Positions 20,743 to 32,016 are shown, counted from the first letter of the stretch. The stretch: 57,959 nucleotides of DNA from Chara braunii (GCA_003427395.1 BFEA01000003.1:7662782-7720740); one strand, 5' to 3'. Notes: generated by a model from the letters alone, not told the origin. Program-made: numbers and translations.

Positions 20743-21714
20743 TTATTTCAGCTTTTTTGACAGGTGTGTTACACATTTGTTTTTGGGTTTTTTTCGAAGG
20801 ACATGTAATTCTATTTCTATAATCTGTTTTATAGTGATGACTGGGTTGTCGGTGCTGGTGGGCCGAGCCTCGAAGGTTTTGTTGCATCTTATTTTCCATA
20901 ATCCCCAAAGGATACCTTTCCTGATTAGGGAGAAGAAGAATGCCTCAAATCCTTTTAGAGGTGGGTTTTGTTCCATTTCAAGGAAAATTGTGCCAGGGCT
21001 TATTGTGATTGGGGTGTTGGAGAGGGTACTCCATGTCTTCTCTAATTTGTGCCGGAGTTTTCTGGCCTTCGGACAGTCTAAGAAGCAGTGGTTTAGTGTT
21101 TCGGGGTCTGTAGATTGCAAACTTTACACCAAGAGTCTTGTTCTGATCTGTATTCTTTACTACGTCTTTGTGCCAGCCAGTGGTTCACTGGACCTGCTCT
21201 AAAGGCGATCAGCCATCTTAGGCTAGCTAGTTTCACTGGTCTGGTGCAGAAGATTGATGTCCATGGTGGGGATATTTGAGATTCGACTAGTGTGTTCTCT
21301 TCTTTTGTCCATCTTTTCTGTAGGGTGTTGGTGATCGAGTTGGGTTTTGAAAAGAGTCGGTAGCCTAGTTTTGGCTTGAAGTCCGTTAGTTTGTGTATAC
21401 TTGATATAGAAGAGGTGTTATTAGGAGTGCCCGAGGATCATTCTGTTGGATCTATTTCTAGTTCCTGAATACTTGACTGTGGCTTGAAGACCTTGATCCC
21501 CTTCCATGATCCTTATTCTTCTCAGAGAACTTATTATGAATGATGCTTTTGCTCTGCTTTCTTTGTTGAGGTAGCTTATGGGTTACCTGGCTCGTTGAGG
21601 ATGAAGATGTTGCAGCATATCCATTTTTTGTTTTGGGACTAATAAGTTTTGAATTTCAGGACTTCCAATATTGTGTCTGTGTCCGTTTTTACAGCCCAAT
21701 CGCCATACTGCCAT
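20743..21714 (-). pseudogene. LINE ORF2 C-terminus with zf-RVT motif
   Basis: This continues the RT polypeptide. The segments QIIESIPIEWRRLLRSEHKW, YGDWAVKTDTDTILEVLKF, LGYRLFSKPNSITNTLQKRW and LASLRWLIAFRAGPV are read in frames broken by several indels and an in-frame stop near 21440. The zinc motif is split: WCKVC is in one frame and DPETLNHCFLDC is in the next, about one base apart near 21120. The last part, WGLWKIRCNKTFEA, is the usual LINE tail and ends at 20743. The order and spacing match the other LINE at 18.0-19.4 kb. Confidence 0.8.
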
Positions 21715-23640
21715 TTATGTTCTGATCTTAGTAGCCGCCTCCATTCTATTGGAATGCTCTCGATGATCTGATTTATGGATGTTTGGAGGTGGTGGGTGCC
21801 CTTCAGTGCTGGCCTCAGGTCTTTCTTTGCTTTCCAAGTGTTGGAAGTCTCCTCCCATAGGTGTTGGATTTGCCATATTCCTCTTTCTACCCAATGACCC
21901 CATTTGGCCTCTGCTGAGGAGAGGGGATAAGGTTCTCCCTTCTCGTTTTTGATCCAAGGGTTTCACAAAAAGGGGTTGTCTGAGGACTCCGTCTCTTCTT
22001 TTGGGACCAATTCTATTTTCTGGGAATATGTATCTCCAAATGCGAAGAATATGAGCCCAACGAGATTTAGGAGGTTCATTATCATGTGCTCCGTCTAGGA
22101 GAGGATGTGAGTTTTGGTTTCTTTTGCTTTTGGGAAGTGCCCAATGCTTATTGTATATCCTGAAAAGACCTGACATGTTACTCGGGGATTTGAATGGGGC
22201 TAGTTCCCTGATGTGGTTAAGGGCGAGGGGAGCCCAGTGTATTTTATCCTGAAGCAAAATTCTCAGGATCCACTTAACATGGAGGGCTTGGATCTGACAA
22301 GCTGGGTCTAGAAGGCCCAATCCTCCTTTGGCTTTAGATTGGGTGATTGTTTGCCAAGACACCTTGTGTATGAAGAGATGATTGTCAGGGTTGCCTGACC
22401 AGAGGAAGGCCACTGTCCTTTTTCTGATTTGGTTATGGAAGTCGTCTGGTGGGAACCATATGGAGGTGGCGTACCACATCATGGCTAGAATTGAGTTTTT
22501 CACGGTAAGGACTGTGGCTAACAACGATGAGTGTACTCCTTTCCACGTGTCCATTCTGTTGATCATGGAGGAAAGTACGGAAGCTGTTGATGTGTTATGG
22601 CTCCCTTTTGTCGTTAAATTGATTCCTAGGAAACGGATCGGGGTGGAAAGGTCTGCCCAGCGCAATCCCTCTGGAGATAGTTCTGTGGGAGGGGGGATTT
22701 CCGAGAACCACCATCCATTAGTTTTGGGCCAGTTAACCTTTCTTTCATAGGCCAATTGGAAGGCTTGCATTGCTTTTGTTAGTGCTTGGAATGATGAGTT
22801 GGATGCTCTGATCAAGACTGTGAGGTCGTCTGCAAATAAGAGAGTGGTAGGGATATGTAAGGGTTGTCCTCTTTCGTCCTTGATGTTCATGAGTCTCTCG
22901 ATGGATGGGTCCTTTCTTAGGAAGGCTGTTATGGCCTCCATTACAAAAAAGAAGATTGGTGTTGCTAGTGGGTCACCTTGTCTTACCGATCTTGACATTT
23001 TGTACGGGTTGGAGAGAAAGCCATTGATCTGTACAATTCCCTGGGCTTCATTGTATAGTATCCTTACCCATTTCCTGAAAATTGGGCCAACACCCATTTT
23101 CTCCATGCTGGGTTGGAGAAAATCCCAGTTGACCTGATCGTAGGCTTTCTCAAAATGAAAGAAGAGAATTGTTGATGTGATCTTCTTGTGGTGGACTCGT
23201 TGAGGGCCATTACATTGTCTAAGATGAGTCTGTCTGGGATAACCCTGTTTGGTCGAGGTGGAAGCAACCACTTGTGATACGATTGATTTGGGAGGCAAGG
23301 AGTTTGGCTAGAATTTTGTAGGATACATTTAGTAGGGAAATGGGTTTATAGTTTGCAATGCCCTCTTTATTACCTTTTTTGTAAAGGAGGGTTACGACTC
23401 CTGTGCTTAACGTTGGACCGAGGGATTCTTTTTCCCTGGCTCTATTGAGGAAGTCTAGGTAGAGGGGCCCAAGTTTGTGCCAACTTGCCATCCAAAATTC
23501 TTTGGAAAGGCCATCCTTGCCTAGTGCCTTGTTGGGTTTTAGGTCCTCGAGGGCTTAGAGTAGCTCTTCAGTTGTGATGGGAGCTTCCAATATGCTTGCT
23601 GTTTTCGTTGATAATGTATCGTTAGAAATTTGGCTCTTGC
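21715..23640 (-). pseudogene. LINE ORF2 reverse transcriptase domain
   Basis: RT primes on nicked chromosomal DNA and copies the LINE RNA. The upstream fingers read ALEDLKPNKALGKDGL, LLYKKGNKEGIANYKPISLL and SYKILAKLLA in the frame 23491-23219. The remainder lies in the 527-codon frame 23298-21715: FHFEKAYDQVNWDFL, SVRQGDPLATPIFFFVMEAI, the catalytic LLFADD, and FLGINLTTKG. The catalytic Asp pair is intact. A stop codon lies near 23557 in the upstream part and frames change near 23290. The C-terminal end of the 527-codon frame, from about codon 445, departs from the homologous frame. Confidence 0.9.
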
Positions 23641-23642
23641 TC

Positions 23643-25603
23643 TTAGTGAATCGTTTTGTCTTCCTGCTGGAATCTTACTAGTATAGAAGTCTTTGTAGCT
23701 ATATTAACTAACTGGGTTGTTTTTGAGGTGGGGTTGCGGTCTTTGGTGATTAGACTTTCTATAGAGTTCGTGGAGTTAGATTTGATTTTTTGGAAGTAGA
23801 ATTTAGTCATTTTTTCGTTTAGTTCCCAGTCGTTCATTCTGGCCCTAAGTTGTAGTCCCCTGAGTTTTAGTTTTGTCCATTCTGTTAGTTCTTCTTTAGC
23901 CTTGGAATATATTTCTACGTAGAACTCTGAGTTGGTGTCCCTTTGGAGGTTTAATTCGGCTATTTCTATTGCGTTTTGTAGTGCTTCTACTCTTTCCTTC
24001 CTTTGGGATGCTAGTTTTCTTGATGCTATAGATACGTCGTTGCTGATGTTCTTTAGGATTTCTGGGAATCTGATGTATATATCCTCGTGTGGTTCGATCT
24101 TTGTCTGGGTGCATAGTATGTTTTCTAGGTCAATCTGAAAGGTTTGGCTAGTTAGGAGAGCAGTGTTGAAGCGAAAGAAGCTTTTACCTGTGTAGCCCGT
24201 TTTTGTGAGCCTGCGGGAGAGTGTGATTGCTTTGTGGTCTAGGCCTTTGTAGTAGGGATTGTCATGTATTTTGCAATCTAGTATGACGCTTGAAAGGGAT
24301 TGCGAGGTAAGGAAGAAGTCTATTCTTGTGAGAGAGGTTCTACCGTGGGAGGTGTTTTTGACACAGGTAAAGCGTTTTGTGTTTGGTGCTAGGAGGCTGT
24401 AAGGGTGTAATACGTTTTTCCTTGTGATGAAGTCTCCAAGGTCTATGCCGTTAGACTGTGGTAAGGGGTCTTGTGAGTTGAAAATTCTATCGAAGGAGGG
24501 ATCTCGTACCGATTTCCAATCCCCCATTAAGATGGTGTGTGTGTGGGTAGAGATTAGATGTTCCAAGGAGAGGAGGAAGGGTTTTTTTTCTTGTATGGCG
24601 TTCGGACCATATATCCCTAGGATGGCTATGTCTTCCTCTTTGAGTTTGATATCTGCCTTGACCCACCTGCCCGTTGCATTGTCCTGGCTTGTGGCTTGAT
24701 TTGTTATGCTATCACTTGAGGATGAATTCTGATGGAAAAGGATGAGTGTCCCTGCAGAGCCATTCGGGGCCGCACTAGCCCAGACTGTGAATTTAACAAA
24801 ATGCAATTTCCTCTGGACTGCAAGTTGGATTCTTTTGTGTTCCTCGAACCAACATCCATAACACGAAGATCAGAATCACCATCAAGAAAAAAAGATATCA
24901 TGATGTAGGATAGGGGTCAGTGCAAAATGCCTGCCCTCAGAACCACACGTTACAGTTTCCCGTCATGCAGCTCGCCCCCTAAAACCTTAGCCTTGTTTGT
25001 GGGCTCGGGAAGGGAAGTTGACAAACAGCTTCGCTTCGCACCTTCCGACTCTTAATTGTTCGGAATCAATTTCACATGTAGCTAGAGTATTGATTTCCTG
25101 ACCTTGCACTGTGCTCAGCAGACGCTTCGCGTCTGATCTGATGCCAGATAAGAGAATCGCAGATATCTGGAAAAAGGCTAGAGGTGTGTCTTGTCTAAGC
25201 TGAGCACGCTGAGCACTTCGTGCCTTCTACGACCTTAGTGAGCAATAAAACAAAATCATCTGCTGCCGTAAAATTTTTGTTCTGTCGAAGAACGACCTTG
25301 CTTTCGCATTTGTTTGTTTCTTGGAGATCCGCCAGCTCTGCGCCTCTTTCTTATTAGGTGAGTTTGTTGTAGGCATGTTATGTCTGTGGGGTTTTGTCCA
25401 AACCAATTGATGGTTTCTGTCAGATGTCTCCATTTGATTGGGTTGTCGGGAACCGAGGCCGGTCCATTGATGTTCCATGACGTGATGGATAGTTCTGGTT
25501 GTTTCCTAATTTCCTTTTGGATATCGACTTTTGTGGTGGGTTTGAGTCTCTTCGGACCGCGTCCAGCCCCCTCCATCTGGGAACCATCTGGTGAGACTTC
25601 CAT
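23643..25603 (-). pseudogene. LINE ORF2 AP endonuclease, interrupted
   Basis: The endonuclease nicks target DNA. The ORF2 start is probably the Met at 25603 and the first motif is LSITSWNINGPAS with CLQQTHL. The rest, in the frame 24806-23643, has AILGIYGPN, LMGDWKSVRDPSFDR (the family usually has GDFN), LTRIDFFLTS and GLDHKAI. Between the two parts, about 24905-25250 does not read as endonuclease, and part of it (25139-25350) recurs inverted at 31469-31691. The frame before 24806 is shifted. The Asn of GDFN is replaced by Trp, which would weaken activity even if the frame were open. Confidence 0.85.
25139..25350 (-). repeat. Segment inverted-duplicated at 31469-31691
   Basis: The sequence containing TGATGCCAGATAAGAGAATC, GCTAGAGGTGTGTCTTGTCT, AGTGAGCAATA and CGCATTTGTTTGTTTCTTGG is present as its reverse complement at 31469-31691 with high similarity. 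The right part is LINE endonuclease coding sequence; the left part has no identified function. Confidence 0.85.
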
Positions 25604-25639
25604 TGGTCAGAGGGATGGTTGTCCTCAATTAGGGGCTGG

Positions 25640-28477
25640 TCATGTGATTAGGAGGTAGCGTAAGTTGTTCTCCTCTCTTCCCTCTTCTCCCTTTTCATCT
25701 TTGCCCTCTCCAACGGTTCCGCTTCGCTTCTGCCCAACCATTCTTGTCTGATGAAGGCAGCCATGCTGTATGCAATTATGCCCACCTCGTCCTTGTGTCC
25801 CAAAAGATGGTATGGGATTTCGCAGATCAGTTCTCAAGGTTTCCACTGTAGGTCGTCCCTCAGGATAGTCTGCTGATCGTAGACTATCATGATTGGGCTC
25901 AAGTCTCTGCAGTGTGATGTTTCATTGTCATCTTCCCATACAACATCCAGGCTCTTGTCTTGCCAGGACTTATGAATGAGCAGAGGATGCTGGTCTGAGA
26001 TGTTAGCTCTGATGAACTGAGGTATCTTCTCGGTTGTTTGTATTGTGACCATGGTCAAAGAAGTTTGGACTGCAATCTGCCATTCATCTTTTTTTGTGTT
26101 GAATCGGAAGGGCATGATTGGAGTGGCGGGGGTGAGAGAGATGGTATCAATCTTGGTTGTTGCAGTCAGATATGATGGGCTTTCATCTGCAATTTTGTTC
26201 AAGGAGCGGGAGACTTTTCCTAATTCCTGGTTTTGTTCTTCTAGGTGTCTTGTTTGCCTCTCAAGGATCGCAATCTGTCTCCTCTTCTCCTTTTTCTAAT
26301 TGTTGGTTTGGCTGATCAGATCTTTGGCCAATGCTTTCATTCTCTCTTCCTCTGTTTCTTGTTCTCCTTGTCCTTTTGTCCCCGTGGTGGTTTCTTTCTC
26401 ATGTTGTACCTTTTCTTTGTCTTCACATAGGTAAGAGATTGGCCATTCAGCTAACTTTGTATCGTAGATGCTCCCAATGGTTGTCGTCCCTTCTTCATTC
26501 TTGTCTACGTATTGTAGCGCAAGGAATTCTGAGAAGGTGTTTTTGCTTTGCAGTGCTTCATAGGGATTTGGAGAGGTTGAAAAACCGGTCAGATTGTCTG
26601 AGCTTGCCGACCTTTGGAGGTTGCTGATGTGTTTGGCGTATGCCAGTCGGATTTCCATGTCCAGCTCCCGACACGATTTCAACGAGTTGATGTACTCGTC
26701 AAGCCACGCCAAAGAGTTGGAGGAGTCATCTTCCATTGTTGTGTCTCGGCTGTCCTCTACTGTCCTAGTGGGTAGAGAGGTGTGAAGTTGCATACTGCTG
26801 GTCTTATCGTCTGATGATCCTTCCCCTTCCCTGAACTTTTTCATGATCGGTGATTTGTCTGATCCTTCGATTTCTTCTTCGTCTGCTCCGAGTTTTCATT
26901 TCGATTGGCCTGAGTTACCTTTGTTGGATCTGTCATTGTTCTCTATTTCCAAAGCCCCTGTGTGCTGAATCTCGAGGTATGTTCTTTCTGCCTCTCTTCC
27001 GATGTTATGGTCTTCACTGAGAATCTGGTTTTTGTACATTGTCTGTTCGAGGTGAACAGCGTTCCCCAATGTGAAGTTATTGTACCTGTGTGTTGTCTTG
27101 CCGTTCCTTTTCCCCCCACCTGCTTGCCATCTGCTTCCATATGGAGGGAACACATCCGGTTTGCATGTTGGTTCGGCTTCTGACAGGGTCCATATCTACG
27201 TTGGGGGTTCTTTGAGGTCGTCAAAGATCTAGCCTGCGTATGCTGGATCGTTGATGATCCAGATGCCCTTCAATGCTTTGGCTTCCACGAGCATAGAAGG
27301 TTGCAGTCTTTTCCCGTCCCCTTTTCTGTTGTTCAGGGGGTAGAGGGGATCATTCCCCATGTGTCCTTTGATTCTACATCTGAAGCACATGGGATTTGCT
27401 TTCGTAGAGATGCACACAATTTGGATTTGGTGGCCCATTTTGAAGAACCATTTGTCTGGGAGCTCAGGTGGGTTTCTTGCTTTGAGCTCGACGCATGCGA
27501 TCCTCGAATTGATACTTGGAGTTAGAAAACCGGGGGTAGAGGAAACCCCCTCGACCAAAGGGTATTGGGGGTATGTCACTTTCAGTCTTTCCTCTACCAT
27601 GTCGTGCGCGCCGTCTGACAGATTGTCGAATTGAATCCAAAAGTGTTTGATCATCAGTGATTGCCTGTGCCTTGCTGACCCCTGCAGCGCAGATCTGTTG
27701 GGTCTCCATTTAGAGATTGACACCACCGATCCCTGGCAGTAGAGGGCTTGAGTTGACAACAGAAATGCGGCATAGTCTGGGTCTGCACACAAGCGGTTAA
27801 CGGGTAGCTGAAAATTCAGGAATGAAAATTCTGAAGTGAGAGTTTTGGGCAGTCTGAAAATCCCGAATGGTCCTTAGGCAGGCCGCATACTGAAGTGGTG
27901 AAGGGTGTCCTGAAGTGGTGAAGGGTGTCTTGAAGTGGTGATGAAAAATACGATTGTTGTTAACGTTCTCTCGGTCTGCACAGAGCAGAACAACTGCAAT
28001 CCTTCCTCTCTGTTGGTACGCCACTTTGGGTTCGAAATTTCTCAAGCTTTCAATGTTCTGTAGGGCTTCCCGGACTCTTTTCCTTTTTCCGTGGGCGGGA
28101 GATGCTTCAGTTTTGCAGGAAGGAACAAACATAAAATTTGTGGGTTTCATAAAATTCGTCTAGTACTGGGAGATGTTCTTTTGGGTATTCCTTGACTTCG
28201 ACTTCCGCCTCCTCTTCTTTGCCAATTTTCACGATTTCTCTGGCGAGCACCGGTTTGATTCTTGTCTCTCTGATCATCTTATTGAGAACCTCCTGGCTCG
28301 GGTTCTGTTCGCTTTGAAAGCGAGATGTCCTTGAGCCTGCGCTCGAATCAGAGGTTGAGGTTGAGCCTGAGGCTGAGCTTGAGGCGGGGCCAGAGCCTGA
28401 GCCAGAAGCTGAGCTTGAGTAGTGCCTGTACCCATGGGGCCGGTTGGCACCGAGGATGGAACATGGGAGATCGGCAT
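25640..28477 (-). pseudogene. LINE ORF1 (nucleic-acid-binding protein), broken
   Basis: ORF1 proteins of plant L1 elements bind the LINE RNA. A start at 28477 fits a good context (CACCATG) and opens with a Gln/Ala/Pro-rich N-terminus (QAQPQAQPQPLIRAQAQG). After a frame change near 28300 it reads EVLNKMIRETRIKPVL and EYPKEHLPVLDEFYETHKFY, then REALQNIESLRNFEPKVAYQ. Around 27350-27380 it has MCFRCRIKGHMGND, a CCHC-like knuckle in which the last Cys is missing. The C-terminal half contains SLAWLDEYINSLK and ends Lys/Glu-rich near 25640. Frameshifts near 28300, 28110, 27795, 27230 and 26295 break it. Confidence 0.7.
27893..27945. repeat. 20-bp tandem repeat inside LINE ORF1
   Basis: TGAAGTGGTGAAGGGTGTCC occurs twice and is followed by a partial third copy. 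The unit length is not a multiple of three and lies at a break of the ORF1 frame. Confidence 0.85.
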
Positions 28478-28559
28478 GGTGGGGTATGATTGGTTTGCGG
28501 GCTGGTGGAGGGACTAGGATTGGAGGAGTGGTTTTGTAAAAGAGATCGAGGTTAACTTA

Positions 28560-28928
28560 GTGGTTGTGCTTCACCTCCTGGGACACGTGGACAATAGATC
28601 AGAAAAAGCGGTGGCGAAATGGCAAAGTTTCTCCACCTCTACTGCAGGGCGTGCAATGTAGTTTGAAACGTGGCATTCAATTTGGGAGAGCTTCGCTTCC
28701 CTGTCTGGGGATCGTAAAAAAAATTCCAGTATCGCCAAAAAATGAGCAGAGCTTCACCTCCCCACCTGGGGATCGTGAGATAAGAACCGGTGGGGTATCA
28801 AATGTCGAAAAGGACAGAGATTCACTTTTCCTTTAGGAGATCATAAGTCTGGAGTGTAATGAGAACGTGACATTCAATTTGGGAGAGCTTTGCTTTGCAA
28901 AACCCGCAGTGCTTTTCCTCTAGGAGAT
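28560..28928. repeat. LINE 5' leader repeats running into a gap
   Basis: Related blocks begin near 28566, 28690, 28746, 28822 and 28887. Each has GAGCTTCRCTTYYC-type sequence followed by GGGGATCGT or AGGAGATCAT. They lie just upstream of ORF1, so they may be 5' UTR monomers of the LINE. The array is cut by the N gap at 28929. Confidence 0.6.
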
Positions 28929-29898
28929 NNNNNNNNNNNNNNNNNNNNNNNNNNNNNNNNNNNNNNNNNNNNNNNNNNNNNNNNNNNNNNNNNNNNNNNN
29001 NNNNNNNNNNNNNNNNNNNNNNNNNNNNNNNNNNNNNNNNNNNNNNNNNNNNNNNNNNNNNNNNNNNNNNNNNNNNNNNNNNNNNNNNNNNNNNNNNNNN
29101 NNNNNNNNNNNNNNNNNNNNNNNNNNNNNNNNNNNNNNNNNNNNNNNNNNNNNNNNNNNNNNNNNNNNNNNNNNNNNNNNNNNNNNNNNNNNNNNNNNNN
29201 NNNNNNNNNNNNNNNNNNNNNNNNNNNNNNNNNNNNNNNNNNNNNNNNNNNNNNNNNNNNNNNNNNNNNNNNNNNNNNNNNNNNNNNNNNNNNNNNNNNN
29301 NNNNNNNNNNNNNNNNNNNNNNNNNNNNNNNNNNNNNNNNNNNNNNNNNNNNNNNNNNNNNNNNNNNNNNNNNNNNNNNNNNNNNNNNNNNNNNNNNNNN
29401 NNNNNNNNNNNNNNNNNNNNNNNNNNNNNNNNNNNNNNNNNNNNNNNNNNNNNNNNNNNNNNNNNNNNNNNNNNNNNNNNNNNNNNNNNNNNNNNNNNNN
29501 NNNNNNNNNNNNNNNNNNNNNNNNNNNNNNNNNNNNNNNNNNNNNNNNNNNNNNNNNNNNNNNNNNNNNNNNNNNNNNNNNNNNNNNNNNNNNNNNNNNN
29601 NNNNNNNNNNNNNNNNNNNNNNNNNNNNNNNNNNNNNNNNNNNNNNNNNNNNNNNNNNNNNNNNNNNNNNNNNNNNNNNNNNNNNNNNNNNNNNNNNNNN
29701 NNNNNNNNNNNNNNNNNNNNNNNNNNNNNNNNNNNNNNNNNNNNNNNNNNNNNNNNNNNNNNNNNNNNNNNNNNNNNNNNNNNNNNNNNNNNNNNNNNNN
29801 NNNNNNNNNNNNNNNNNNNNNNNNNNNNNNNNNNNNNNNNNNNNNNNNNNNNNNNNNNNNNNNNNNNNNNNNNNNNNNNNNNNNNNNNNNNNNNNNNN

Positions 29899-29961
<63 letters not shown>
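28929..29961. other. 970-N assembly gap followed by 63 G
   Basis: Bases 28929-29898 are N and 29899-29961 are uninterrupted G. A homopolymer of that length at a gap edge is more likely a sequencing or scaffolding artefact than genomic sequence. Frames across it are meaningless. Confidence 0.9.
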
Positions 29962-29962
<1 letters not shown>

Positions 29963-30393
29963 GTGAGTTGACTGCTGAGTTCGATTGGGCTGGGGATCGG
30001 ATTGGGCGATCGGGTGGGAGCGGGGTTAGACGAGAGTTCCGGATCTAGGGCGGTGTTGGGGGTTGTTTGTGCTAGGAGTGGGGTGGTGAAGACTAGGGAG
30101 CCACTGGGCGTGGGGTAGGAGGTTGGAAGTGGATCGGGGATGTGTGGAGATAGGGTAGAAGGGTGGGGGGGTGGATGTCGCCTTGGTGTTTAAACTTAAC
30201 GCGATTCGTGCTAGGCTTTAGTGGCCAACAAAATTCTAACGTTTATGATAGCTCGATGTCTAGTGTTTCCATCTGCTTGAAAGCTCGCCCTTTTTTCGTC
30301 CTTGTTTTGTCCGCTGGTTGTCGTCTGTGTTCGCCGGTTATAGGGTGAAGAGTGGTCTGAGAAGCTTACCTTTATTTTCTGGAGGGGGGTTGA
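29962..30393. other. No recognisable gene
   Basis: G-rich sequence follows the poly-G, with repeated GGGGT and GATCGG words until about 30180. No domain-bearing frame is seen. Confidence 0.35.
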
Positions 30394-30849
30394 TCACACC
30401 TTGTAAGTCGATATGAATGCAATCTTGGTTGTATGTTGTTCTTGTATTTCTCGCTTGCGTTGAACTATCCTTGTTGTCCTTGTCTTCGCCTCCCTCTTCC
30501 TTTTTGGTAGTTGTGTTTGACTCTCTTCTCCTGATTTGCGCCTTACTCCTGTCTTTTCCCCAACATAGTAATCCTCTTCCTCTTTCCCCTTCTTCCCGAA
30601 ACGATCTTTACCCCTCTCGTATTTTCTCTTGTATTTCTCTTCTCCCTGTCCGGAACTGGGCCGTCCCGCCCGTGGGCGTGACACCTTGTGACGTTGTTTC
30701 TCTCCCCTTAATTCTTTGTCGTTCTCGGCGGCAGTGAGTTCTCTCCAACGCTTACTGTAGCTCGTGTTTGTTGTCTGTCCTTTTCCGACTTTGAGCGATC
30801 TTCTGTCTTGTCCGAGTTGAGATGAATGCGGCCTTTCTTCTCGTAGCAT
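30394..30849 (-). CDS. Hypothetical basic 151-aa frame, unrecognised
   Basis: The frame is very rich in Lys, Arg and Glu (KYERGKDRFGKKGKEEEDYY) with Gln and Thr. It has no hydrophobic segment and no known domain. It could be a charged linker of an unidentified element's ORF1, or a chance frame in pyrimidine-rich DNA. Confidence 0.2.
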   Translation of the reverse strand: MLREERPHSSQLGQDRRSLKVGKGQTTNTSYSKRWRELTAAENDKELRGEKQRHKVSRPRAGRPSSGQGEEKYKRKYERGKDRFGKKGKEEEDYYVGEKTGVRRKSGEESQTQLPKRKREAKTRTTRIVQRKREIQEQHTTKIAFISTYKV

Positions 30850-31468
30850 GAACTTCTCCTACTTCTCCTCTCCTTTCCGCTTACTGACTCTTCCCCTCTC
30901 TCCCTCCCCTCCTCTCATTAGCCACTCGTGCTCTTGCCTTGCTCTTGGAGGCTACGCCCTGAGGCGTGGCGTGGTATGACTATGAAGTTCCCGATACTTT
31001 CGACCGCTCGTTCTCTACGACATCGAAGCAATGAATCACGCGCGTGTTCGCGCGCGGCACAGGGGTTCCGCGGCGCGCGAAAAAGTTACCGCGGCGCTGG
31101 TCTGTGAATTAGCGCTGGTGCGTTGCGTTAGCGCTAACCGGTTCGGCGCTGGCATCATGTAAAACCTATCATTTGCCTCTAGAGTTCACAACCTTTTGAT
31201 TTGCTGAGGAAGGACAATCCCATTACGAATCTGGGCATTCTTCCTGTGTCGACACAGAAACTGACGAAGACGGACGTAAAGTGTTCACCTCGTCGTTTAC
31301 CGAAGGCGAATGAAGCGGCGGAGGATGGAGCAAAAACAGCAATTATGGGGACAGGATCTGCTTGTAATGAACGGCTATTCGGTAGGGGCATACTAAATAC
31401 TTGGAACCAGTAGCGGTAGGGGCATATCAAACATATTTCAAGCCCAACTGACACCAGGGGTTTCTCAG

Positions 31469-31691
31469 AAACTTGAGTCGTCTAAGAAAGAGGCGCAGAG
31501 CTGACGGATCTCCAAGAAACAAACAAATGCGAAGGCAAGGCCTTCGTTCGGCAGAACAGAAATTTTACGTCAGCAGATGATTTTGTTCTATTGCTCACTA
31601 AGGCCGTAGAAGGCACGAAGTGCTCAGCCTAGACAAGACACACCTCTAGCCTTTTTCCAGATATCTGCGATTCTCTTATCTGGCATCAGAT
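31469..31691 (+). pseudogene. LINE endonuclease fragment, inverted relative to 25139-25350
   Basis: It carries the reverse complement of the segment at 25139-25350, reading in LINE orientation on the plus strand (CTAAGAAAGAGGCGCAGAGC, then CAAGAAACAAACAAATGCG). It ends abruptly at ATCTGGCATCAGATC, where the two copies diverge. Confidence 0.8.
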
Positions 31692-31948
31692 CTACAGAAG
31701 GGCGCGACAGGGTGAGTCAGCCGTCAGAGGGGCGCAACGCAAATCAATTGAACTTTGAGGGGTATAACACAAATTTGAAATTTCCCTTAAAAAAAAGAAA
31801 AAACTTCAACCAAGAAGCTCAGGACAATGAAAAGCATTGTGCCCCTCTTCATTGTTGATGATGATTGGTGGGTATGCACTGTCGCATTCTTTGATTGTTG
31901 GGGTCGTGGGGCGGTGGGCGGGTGGGGTTGCTTTTTAATGTGTTGCAG

Positions 31949-32016
31949 GTTGATCCGGACCCCTACTTACTGGGGACGTTTTACGGCAAGAATGTGCAGG
32001 CGAAGTACTTGGAGAA
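31949..32016 (+). CDS. Possible isolated exon, function unknown
   Basis: A 68-bp segment is bounded by TTGCAG and GTAAGTA, both strong splice consensus. It reads VDPDPYLLGTFYGKNVQAKY without a stop. The composition is protein-like, but I do not recognise the family, and the surrounding repeats give no partner exons. It lies on the same strand as the bromodomain exons about 6.4 kb downstream; a link is possible but not shown. Confidence 0.25.

Larger units (their letters stand above)
20743..28477 (-). mobile_element. Nearly full-length L1-like LINE, degenerate
   Basis: On the minus strand the order is ORF1 (N-terminus near 28477, zinc knuckle near 27365), then ORF2 with AP endonuclease (25603-23643), reverse transcriptase (about 23640-21715) and zf-RVT C-terminus (to 20743). 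That is the standard plant L1 layout, over 7.7 kb. Repeats upstream of ORF1 resemble a 5' UTR and run into the gap at 28929. Multiple frameshifts and stop codons make it inactive, and an extra segment separates the first endonuclease motif from the rest. Confidence 0.85.

Noticed and set aside
28890-29971. A 358-codon frame across the N gap
   Set aside because: Most residues are unknown and the end is poly-Gly from the G run.
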